IMG/VR virus record: IMGVR_UViG_3300042922_000707
Coordinates: 1 to 64,000 of that record
DNA length: 64,000 nucleotides
From: a virus
Strand: one strand, 5' to 3'
Part shown: positions 7,785 through 13,968 of the stretch, one piece after another
Position numbering within the stretch: the first letter of the stretch is position 1
Layout: every line of letters begins with the position of its first letter
Program-made: the position numbers and the translations under genes
Notes under the pieces: generated by a model
Seen by the model: only the letters and a program-made list of their open reading frames with translations
What the model was told of the DNA's origin: nothing
The model's database searches: none

Positions 7785-7832
7785 TCAAATGTTAAATTAT
7801 GTAGATTCACCTTGATATATAATTCTACTTAA

Positions 7833-8906
7833 TTATCTGTTATAAACAGACTTTCTTCTTTCTTTTGTCAATAAATCTGTTGTCTCAATTTTTTGAACAT
7901 CAACTTTCTCGTCAAAAGCAAGCTTGTAAGTTCCTGCAAGTGCTCTCGCTAGAAATATTGCATATCTCTTTTCAGTGCTTTCGAGTGACTCATTCTTAGC
8001 TCTGTCTCCGGCTGTTAATGTACTAATTCTTTCAGCAAGTGGTTTGTACTCTTCTGACTTAACAAAGTCCACAGCAGTAGTTACACTTACATGCCACAAC
8101 ATGTCTTTTCCAAATAACACATTAACCTGACCTCTGGTTGCTCTATTGGCTTCCATTATCTTTGCACTGTAGCCCGACGCCTTAGCTTCCTGAACTAACT
8201 TATATTGGTTAACATCTTGTGGGTCTCTTAGTACCCATTTTGGATATCCATCAACTGGCTTTCTTGGCTCTTTTGGAGTTTTTGGAGCTGGTGTCGCTTT
8301 TCCTATTATTCCAACATCTTCCAATTCCACACCTGGTGTAATTGCTTTCAGTGCCTCTTCTGTTAATGCAATAGGACAATCTGCCTTAAGCATTTTCATG
8401 GCAGTCACTTTACTTACAAGGTAAGTAGCCAATAATAATTCTATTGCCTGGTCCTTACTATTGAATTTCTTAACCTCACCAGTTAAAATATCCATTATGT
8501 GCCCACTAACGACTTTTTTATTGGACTCCATTTTTTCTTCGATCTCGATTTCAATTGCAGTTTTACCTGTTCTAAATGACTGTTTAAATTTTACCGCCGC
8601 TTTTGGTTCCTTTGGTGCTTTTGGTTCCTTTGGTGCTTTTGGTGTCTTTGCGGAAATTTCTTTCTTAGCTTGTGTACCTGTTTCTGTGGCAACAGCCTCA
8701 ATAATTTCTCCGCCCTCATTCATAACCTCATTAACCTGCTCGGAAGTTAATTTCAATTCGGATTCCATAAATGCTCTTCCCATTCTCTCACTGCTAAATT
8801 TTCTGTTGTTTACTTCCATTTTAGCAACTTTGCCATCATCATTCTTATGAAGAATAACATTAACGGGCGTCTCACCAAATACCTTATTAATTTTTACCTG
8901 AGTCAT
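7833..8906 (-). CDS. Lys-rich protein with KAPKEP repeats, 357 residues, unknown
   Basis: The protein has an N-terminal domain, a basic Lys/Pro/Ala-rich linker with KAPKEP-type repeats near residues 90-105 and a second KTPKEPRKP stretch near 215, and a C-terminal domain. This layout suggests a nucleic-acid-binding or histone-like protein, but no domain is recognised. The ATG at 8906 has GGAGAGG 8 nt upstream and is preferred over the in-frame GTG at 8915. Two tandem promoters upstream and its own terminator downstream suggest a monocistronic, highly expressed early gene. Confidence 0.75.
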   Translation of the reverse strand: MTQVKINKVFGETPVNVILHKNDDGKVAKMEVNNRKFSSERMGRAFMESELKLTSEQVNEVMNEGGEIIEAVATETGTQAKKEISAKTPKAPKEPKAPKEPKAAVKFKQSFRTGKTAIEIEIEEKMESNKKVVSGHIMDILTGEVKKFNSKDQAIELLLATYLVSKVTAMKMLKADCPIALTEEALKAITPGVELEDVGIIGKATPAPKTPKEPRKPVDGYPKWVLRDPQDVNQYKLVQEAKASGYSAKIMEANRATRGQVNVLFGKDMLWHVSVTTAVDFVKSEEYKPLAERISTLTAGDRAKNESLESTEKRYAIFLARALAGTYKLAFDEKVDVQKIETTDLLTKERRKSVYNR

Positions 8907-8956
8907 AACTAACACCTCTCCTTTATTTTATGTGAACAATATTACAGTAGGATTTT

Positions 8957-8985
8957 ATTATACAGTACAAACATCTAAATGTAAA
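8957..8985 (-). promoter_or_regulatory. Proximal promoter of the KAPKEP protein gene
   Basis: Minus strand TTTACA (8980-8985), 17 bp, consensus TATAAT (8957-8962). Confidence 0.7.
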
Positions 8986-9030
8986 CACTAAATAATAAAA
9001 TCACTGAAATATTTTGTTCCTTTGTAATGC

Positions 9031-9060
9031 ATTATAAAACCGTATTGCCATTATTGTAAA
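9031..9060 (-). promoter_or_regulatory. Distal promoter of the KAPKEP protein gene, with inverted repeat
   Basis: Minus strand TTTACA (9055-9060), 18 bp, TATAAT (9031-9036). An 8-bp inverted repeat, TTGCCATT at 9045-9052 and AATGGCAA at 9066-9073, brackets the -35 box and could be an operator. Confidence 0.7.
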
Positions 9061-9089
9061 ATAAAAATGGCAAAAAGAGCAAATCATGT

Positions 9090-9314
9090 TTAATCCCAAT
9101 GTCCGTGTTTCTTCATAATCTCCGTTACCTCTTCTGCATAGGGCTCATCCATATTTATGACTATGTATCGTTTATCCTGCACATCTGGAATTTTCTTATT
9201 TAATTTATTCATCATTTTGTGCAAGTTAAGTTGGTCTGTTATGGATAGGAACTGCAAAAACTTCCTGTTGATTACTAGGAACTTGTCAAATTTTCCACCT
9301 TGTGCGTTAAGCAT
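9090..9314 (-). CDS. Hypothetical protein, 74 residues
   Basis: The frame starts at an ATG 5 nt after GGAGG; a longer TTG start at 9326 would overlap that site and is less likely. The sequence is mixed charged and hydrophobic with an IPDVQDKRYIVINMDEPYAEEV segment suggestive of a small alpha/beta fold. No family is recognised. It follows the exonuclease gene closely and is the last gene before the tandem promoters of the KAPKEP protein. Confidence 0.6.
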   Translation of the reverse strand: MLNAQGGKFDKFLVINRKFLQFLSITDQLNLHKMMNKLNKKIPDVQDKRYIVINMDEPYAEEVTEIMKKHGHWD

Positions 9315-9329
9315 ACAAACCTCCAAAAT

Positions 9330-9905
9330 TTAATCTATAAATTTACCCATCATTCCCTGTTTGTAGCACAGGAAAAGCCCAGCTGTGTCAAATCTAGCAT
9401 CATGGAATCCTATATCGCCAGCCCCATAAAATTCTCTAGCCATTGCAAGTGCAACCTCGGGTTCAATACCTAAAAACTTCATAAGCTCCTCAAGTTTAGG
9501 CCACTTGTTTCCGAATCTTCCTGGTATCTTACATATTGGTGTAAAATGTTTCATTGTGCAGAAGGTTGACTTAGGCTCAATTTGTAGTTTACATCGCATA
9601 AACTCTGTGTGTAGAAAATTCATATCAAATTGTGAATTGTGTATAACTAAATCGCTGTCTTTAAAATCCACAATCAGTTCGTTTGCTCTGTCCTGAAACC
9701 TAGTGCCTCCCGACAGCTCAGACAGTCTTTCCATAGTGAACCCATGTACATCAGATGCCTGTTTTGGCATTTCATCCACCATGAAAAATTGATTAACTGC
9801 TCCCTTAAATTTTAAGGCACTGTCTGTTATTATGTAAGATAACTGTGCAATCTGTCCGGGTTTAAAACCTGTTGTTTCTGTGTCTAAAAATAGTTTGTTT
9901 GCCAT
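9330..9905 (-). CDS. DnaQ-like 3'-5' exonuclease (DEDDh family)
   Basis: The 191-residue protein starts with the exo I motif FLDTETTG (Asp8, Glu10), has an exo II segment VIHNSQFDMNFL and an exo III region HDARFDTAGL with the expected His and Asp. This fits the proofreading-subunit/RNase T superfamily, acting on 3' ends of DNA or RNA. GGGAG lies about 9 nt before the ATG. It sits downstream of the clamp-loader genes in the replication region. Because the polymerase at 13969 has its own exonuclease domain, a repair, RNA-processing or host-DNA-degrading role is as likely as replication proofreading. Confidence 0.85.
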   Translation of the reverse strand: MANKLFLDTETTGFKPGQIAQLSYIITDSALKFKGAVNQFFMVDEMPKQASDVHGFTMERLSELSGGTRFQDRANELIVDFKDSDLVIHNSQFDMNFLHTEFMRCKLQIEPKSTFCTMKHFTPICKIPGRFGNKWPKLEELMKFLGIEPEVALAMAREFYGAGDIGFHDARFDTAGLFLCYKQGMMGKFID

Positions 9906-9920
9906 TCTAAATATCTCCCT

Positions 9921-10454
9921 TTATTTTATAGTGTGGTTGCCATTGCTGAAAACACCTGACAATAGCATTTTTTCTAAATTGTGACTTAACCTAATTTCTC
10001 TATTAGTTCTACTACAGTCACCCAATGTTATTTCAAATAAGTCATCATTTCTTTCCCTTATAAAAATTCTGTAGCCCCTTGTGAACAGGGATGTATGCAA
10101 TAAACTCATTTGAGTCGTGTATATTTCCAGCTCTTCGGATTCTATGGACTTTAATGTTTCATAGTAGCCATGCTGGACGGGTATTGCTAGTTCATCTATA
10201 TCTGACTCATCCATGAAAAATGTTATCATCTTACTTTGCACAATTTCCTTCATTTCCTCACCTCCTACTAATGCCTTAATTTTGTATAACAGCGTTGTCC
10301 TTATCCACTGGTTACATACTTTAGGCTCTGACGGATAGCCGTAATAGTCCACAATTGGCTCATTATTAATGCTTACTACCTCGACATCATTTTCTTGTAG
10401 CCACTTATTTATTTGTTCATCATTTGCACCATCAAAGGTTTTTATTTGGAACAC
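9921..10454 (-). CDS. Hypothetical protein with Cse60-like N-terminus
   Basis: The first 40 residues (FQIKTFDG...INKWLQEN..VVSIN) resemble the small Cse60-type domain found in Bacillota proteins; the remainder is unrecognised. A GTG at 10454 with AAGGGG 8 nt upstream is the likely start; an in-frame GTG at 10463 is also possible. Inside the gene GGAGGTGAGGAA immediately precedes ATG at residue Met69 or so (about position 10252), a site strong enough to allow a second, shorter product. It follows the delta-like gene after 12 bp. Confidence 0.6.
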   Translation of the reverse strand: MFQIKTFDGANDEQINKWLQENDVEVVSINNEPIVDYYGYPSEPKVCNQWIRTTLLYKIKALVGGEEMKEIVQSKMITFFMDESDIDELAIPVQHGYYETLKSIESEELEIYTTQMSLLHTSLFTRGYRIFIRERNDDLFEITLGDCSRTNREIRLSHNLEKMLLSGVFSNGNHTIK

Positions 10455-10466
10455 TCTATGCACCCC

Positions 10467-11348
10467 TTACATTATATACAGTATAAAGCTGTATACGATT
10501 TTGTCATTACATTTCCCGGTCTTGATTTTAAAGTCCAAATCAAAGAGCTTATCTATAATTTGCACCAATGCGTGAGTACTATAATGCTTGGACATTTTCA
10601 TGCAGTTGTTGACAATAAATTTAGGTATCTTTGTTATCTTTACAATCTCATCAGCACCTCTGCCCTGTTCCATCATACTCTTTACAGCCAACACTTTTCT
10701 GTATTGTGTATAGAGCAATGATAGAAGCTTAACATTATTCTCATTCAACTTGTGATAAATATAGATTGCCTTTTCTGCTTCCTTATTACAAATTGCGTCA
10801 ATCATATCAAAAACTTTAAAATTATCCGGTATATGGCAAACTGTCTCAATATGCTCTTCAGTTATTTTATCCTGTGTGTAATTATTAAGCTTGGCAATGT
10901 TGTTCTTTAAATCGGACAAATTATTCTCACTAACTGCCACAAGAAGTTCTGCAGTTGCTTTGGTTATTTTTAAATTACTTTGTGTATACGCTACGAGCTC
11001 CCCCGCTGTAAGTTGCTTAAACTCCACTAATTCTACCCCTATAGGAAGGTTGGAGCACTTACTTGTTATTACTATTAAGTAGTTAACGGTGGGTTTAATG
11101 ACCTTTATAAGCTCCGAAACAAAGGAAGGGTTGTCAACTACTATAATAGTTCTTTTCCTAAACAGCCCACGGTTAAGGATTAGCTTCTGTATGTTGTTTA
11201 CATCATACTCTTCAAACCTTAGCACTTCCGAATCCGTCTTATCCTGCAATACTTTAATGCAGTTCTTCATCATTTCTCTCTCTTCTCCGGCAAAGACAAA
11301 GTAGTTTCCATTACTACCTTTATTCACACTCGCAAGAAATTTATTCAT
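10467..11348 (-). CDS. holA: Clamp-loader subunit, DNA polymerase III delta-like
   Basis: The 293-residue protein has the layout of delta: a degenerate AAA+ domain beginning NYFVFAGEEREMMKNCIKVL, an ENNLSDLKNNIAKLNNY helix segment that in this family follows the collar linker (E-N-x-L-x2-L-x2-E/N-I-x-K-L), and a C-terminal all-helical collar. Delta opens the sliding clamp. The ATG overlaps the delta-prime stop by one base. Together with the next two clamp-loader genes this is a complete bacterial-type set, rare in phages. Confidence 0.8.
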   Translation of the reverse strand: MNKFLASVNKGSNGNYFVFAGEEREMMKNCIKVLQDKTDSEVLRFEEYDVNNIQKLILNRGLFRKRTIIVVDNPSFVSELIKVIKPTVNYLIVITSKCSNLPIGVELVEFKQLTAGELVAYTQSNLKITKATAELLVAVSENNLSDLKNNIAKLNNYTQDKITEEHIETVCHIPDNFKVFDMIDAICNKEAEKAIYIYHKLNENNVKLLSLLYTQYRKVLAVKSMMEQGRGADEIVKITKIPKFIVNNCMKMSKHYSTHALVQIIDKLFDLDFKIKTGKCNDKIVYSFILYIM

Positions 11349-12202
11349 TAAATCACCCCTCTCAACCTGAGCATCAATGTGTCCACAAACATTGTGAAGT
11401 TAACAGGAACACCCATCTTTCTCTTATAGGAGTCCAGTATTTTAACATTTCTATATGCCTGTTCGGGTGTTATATCGAACTCCTTGTACTTGTCCAAAAG
11501 TGCAATGTCTGTTATAAACTCCTCAGCACCTATTTTTACAAAGTGCAAATCCGTGTATATAACTATCATGGTGTCCAGTAGCAAGCTTAAGTTTTCCTCA
11601 ATGGGCTTCACATGCTCAATAATGTTAAATATGTTTCCAACAGACGTCTTTGGCAAATTGAATATAATTTTAGTGGCAATATTTCTAACATCCACGAACA
11701 GCTTACCCGCTATCCTATCTACAGTCCCAAGAACTCCCTTACAGTAGTTTTGTAGCATTCTATACTTTTTGATGTTAGGATAATTCAATTTTACATACTC
11801 TTCAATCTCGTCGTCTGTATATAGCTTCATTTTAAATAGGTTACACCTACTCTTAATGGTGGTAAGCACCTTACTTGGGTCCTCACACAGTATTAAAAAT
11901 CTTACATGTTCCGGGCATTCCTCCAGTACTTTAAGCAGTGCATTTTGACTCTGGACTGTTAAATTATCCGCATTCCTGATTATGTACTCTTGAGAGCTCA
12001 TATTAACAACCTGCTCTAGTATCTGTCTAATCTGGTCAACCTTTATCTTTTCCACGCCATCCCCAATTACAGTTGAGGATGGGTAGCATTCCAAGGCAAG
12101 GGTTAACTTTCCCATGCCCTTCTTACCCACAACAATGCATGGTTTATCATTATTCAGAACCAGTTGTTTCATTTCCGACTGACCTATCAATTTCTGTCCC
12201 AC
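11348..12202 (-). CDS. holB: Clamp-loader subunit, DNA polymerase III delta-prime-like
   Basis: A P-loop GKKGMGK lies at about 27-33, a sensor/SRC region at TTIKSRCNLFKM, and the hallmark segment QNALLKVLEECPEH is clearly that of delta-prime/DnaX proteins. Unlike many delta-prime proteins the P-loop looks intact. The zinc-binding cysteines of cellular delta-prime are not seen. The likely start is a GTG with weak AAAGG upstream, inside the end of the preceding 60-residue gene, so translation is probably coupled to it. Partners are the delta-like and DnaX-like proteins encoded on either side. Confidence 0.85.
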   Translation of the reverse strand: MGQKLIGQSEMKQLVLNNDKPCIVVGKKGMGKLTLALECYPSSTVIGDGVEKIKVDQIRQILEQVVNMSSQEYIIRNADNLTVQSQNALLKVLEECPEHVRFLILCEDPSKVLTTIKSRCNLFKMKLYTDDEIEEYVKLNYPNIKKYRMLQNYCKGVLGTVDRIAGKLFVDVRNIATKIIFNLPKTSVGNIFNIIEHVKPIEENLSLLLDTMIVIYTDLHFVKIGAEEFITDIALLDKYKEFDITPEQAYRNVKILDSYKRKMGVPVNFTMFVDTLMLRLRGVI

Positions 12203-12332
12203 CTTTCTTATTAAAGTAATACATAGGAGCGGAACTGTGTCCCCTCGTGTAACTATATGGTAACTTCACACCAGGTGGTAGACTAAACATCCAACCCAGC
12301 ATACTTACCAATTTCTTAAATATGGATTTCAT
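12150..12332 (-). CDS. Small basic protein, 60 residues, unknown
   Basis: The frame begins with an ATG about 12 nt after GGAGG (a further ATG 9 nt upstream is too close to it). It encodes a short amphipathic N-terminus (IFKKLVSMLGWMFSL) and a polar tail, and its end overlaps the delta-prime start by 53 bp. The overlap and good ribosome binding site suggest that it is translated, perhaps to feed ribosomes into holB. No family recognised. Confidence 0.5.
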   Translation of the reverse strand: MKSIFKKLVSMLGWMFSLPPGVKLPYSYTRGHSSAPMYYFNKKGGTEIDRSVGNETTGSE

Positions 12333-12352
12333 TCCTCGCATCCCTCCACAAA

Positions 12353-12568
12353 TTACTCTTTTTTACTCCACTGTATGATACCCCACACGTTTAATCCAGT
12401 ATAGAATATATACATAGCCAATTGAGCATAATCTCTTCTAATAATGCTATAGAATACCCAAATTAGCCCCGCTATCATCCAAATCCACATGCCCCATAAT
12501 CTTTTGTATATGACGCCCACATTTCCAATTATACTACCAATTGTGGCAACCCAAGACATAAACAACAT
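12353..12568 (-). CDS. Small three-helix membrane protein, PnuC/SemiSWEET-like in pattern
   Basis: The 71 residues form about three hydrophobic segments (4-20, 24-43, 48-66) rich in Trp, ending NVWGIIQWSKKE. The pattern resembles half of a PnuC-type nicotinamide riboside transporter or a SemiSWEET-like unit, and full PnuC genes are known in phages. As a dimer it could transport or bind a nucleoside or nicotinamide precursor. The start overlaps the dnaX stop (TAATG). Identity is uncertain. Confidence 0.6.
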   Translation of the reverse strand: MLFMSWVATIGSIIGNVGVIYKRLWGMWIWMIAGLIWVFYSIIRRDYAQLAMYIFYTGLNVWGIIQWSKKE

Positions 12569-13593
12569 TAATTTCTCCCCAGTCCTAATTTAAGTAACTC
12601 ATTTTGTATTAAAAGATATTCATTGTCACTGTATCGTAATTCTGTGTCTAGCTCCTGCAAAGCCTCCAGAAATTTGAAGTCTACAATAGTTGAGTGCCTT
12701 TTAATGTCCACCAAGTTCTCGGGACTAGAATTGATATAGTCAAGCGACTCCTCACCCAGTTTACTATAAATCAAACAATCGTTGCAGTAGTTAAACAAGT
12801 CCTTTATAAATTGTCTCATATCCACACCACTGTAATAAATTGACTTCAACTGCTTAAGTAACTCTGGTGGATTGCTTATATTATTCATAACACCCAAAAT
12901 GGTATCCATGCCAACACTACCCAATATTTTAAGTATATCAGAATATGTTATACCTTCCTTATAGTTCCTAACCTGGTCAAATATACTAATAGCATCCCTC
13001 ATACTACCCTTGCCCATTTTAGCAATGTACATAAGAGCAGTATCTTCCATTTCGATACCCTCTTGTCCGGCAATGTACTTTACACGCCCAAATAGGTCCT
13101 TAACGTCAAAACGTTGTAAATCAAAGCGTTGGCATCTGGAGAGTATAGTCGCTGGAATCTTCTGTGGGTCTGTCGTACATAACATGAATATTATATGTGC
13201 GGGTGGCTCTTCCAAAGTCTTCAACAGGGCGTTAAATGCTCCTGTACTCAACATATGAACCTCGTCTATTATGTAAATCTTAAACTTACCCTTGCTTGGT
13301 CTGTGATTAACTTCCTGCCTTATATTTCTAATGTTCTCGACGCCGTTATTAGATGCTCCATCTATCTCAATTATGTTCATGTCAAGTTCCTGGCGTGTAA
13401 GAACTCCGTCCTCATTTACCATTCTAGCTAGGATTCTAGCCGTAGTAGTTTTACCTATTCCACGTGTTCCTGTGAATAAATAGGAGTGACTTATTTCATC
13501 ATTCTTAATTTGATTTTGCAGTATAATTTTAACATGGTCCTGTCCACAAACGTCCTCAAATACTTGAGGTCTATATTTCTGATATAAACTCAT
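12568..13593 (-). CDS. dnaX: Clamp-loader ATPase, DnaX (tau/gamma)-like
   Basis: The product begins with the DnaX hallmark SLYQKYRPQ.F.DV.GQDH, has Walker A GTRGIGKTT at 42-50, Walker B IIDEVHML, and the arginine-finger segment ATILSRCQRF. At 341 residues it is gamma-sized, without the long tau tail. The four-cysteine zinc module between Walker A and B of cellular DnaX is absent, as if trimmed. The ATG at 13593 has AGGAGGAAGAGG upstream; longer in-frame starts are rejected. It works with the delta and delta-prime proteins encoded just downstream to load a clamp that is not encoded in this window. Confidence 0.92.
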   Translation of the reverse strand: MSLYQKYRPQVFEDVCGQDHVKIILQNQIKNDEISHSYLFTGTRGIGKTTTARILARMVNEDGVLTRQELDMNIIEIDGASNNGVENIRNIRQEVNHRPSKGKFKIYIIDEVHMLSTGAFNALLKTLEEPPAHIIFMLCTTDPQKIPATILSRCQRFDLQRFDVKDLFGRVKYIAGQEGIEMEDTALMYIAKMGKGSMRDAISIFDQVRNYKEGITYSDILKILGSVGMDTILGVMNNISNPPELLKQLKSIYYSGVDMRQFIKDLFNYCNDCLIYSKLGEESLDYINSSPENLVDIKRHSTIVDFKFLEALQELDTELRYSDNEYLLIQNELLKLGLGRN

Positions 13594-13855
13594 TAGCCTC
13601 TTCCTCCTGCTGTGCAAATTTCTTAAATGGGCCGTCAAATGAAAAATCCGATAATTTGTGGTTTAGTAATTTTTCTCTTGCCTCATATTTATCCTTCAAA
13701 GTGCTTACTAAAATTTTAACAGGTAGACGTTTATCCAGTGATGCACCATTTTCCCAATTACTTCCCCTCAATGACGCTAAGCCTTTTTCAATCTCTTCAA
13801 TGTCCCTATCCAGTTGCCCAAACTCTTCAAGTATCTGTTTTACAGTTATATCCAT
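13571..13855 (-). CDS. Small coiled-coil protein, 94 residues, unknown
   Basis: The sequence is strongly charged and predicted mostly helical (DRDIEEIEKGLASL... KYEAREKLLNHKL). Its end overlaps the dnaX start by 23 bp, so it probably belongs to the clamp-loader unit. GGAGG precedes the ATG. No family recognised; a clamp-loader or polymerase accessory is possible by position only. Confidence 0.65.
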   Translation of the reverse strand: MDITVKQILEEFGQLDRDIEEIEKGLASLRGSNWENGASLDKRLPVKILVSTLKDKYEAREKLLNHKLSDFSFDGPFKKFAQQEEEANEFISEI

Positions 13856-13890
13856 AACTTACCTCCATTTTTATTTTATATTGTGCAGTA

Positions 13891-13944
13891 CACCCCCAAA
13901 ATAAGTACCTTAATTCTACCATTATAGCCCTTTTTATGGGGGTG
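13891..13944 (-). other. Recurrent intergenic element, copy 1 (AATTAAGG motif in a hairpin)
   Basis: The plus strand has CCTTAATTCTACC at 13908-13920 inside a hairpin whose 8-bp stem is CACCCCCA (13891-13898) and TGGGGGTG (13937-13944). The element lies between the polymerase stop and the start of the small coiled-coil gene. No T-tract follows, so it is not an ordinary terminator. Four other copies occur at 22093, 28365, 50979 and 59903. Confidence 0.55.
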
Positions 13945-13968
13945 TAATACATTTATACTGTAATATTT

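Noticed and set aside
10480-10510. TATACT near the delta-like gene end, possible promoter for the 9921 gene
   Set aside because: The -10 box fits but no convincing -35 box at 17-18 bp; left unlisted as a feature.
13891-13944. Recurrent element as a hammerhead, twister or preQ1-type RNA
   Set aside because: Neither the hammerhead core CUGAUGA/GAAA nor the preQ1 aptamer pattern is seen; kept only as an unnamed element.
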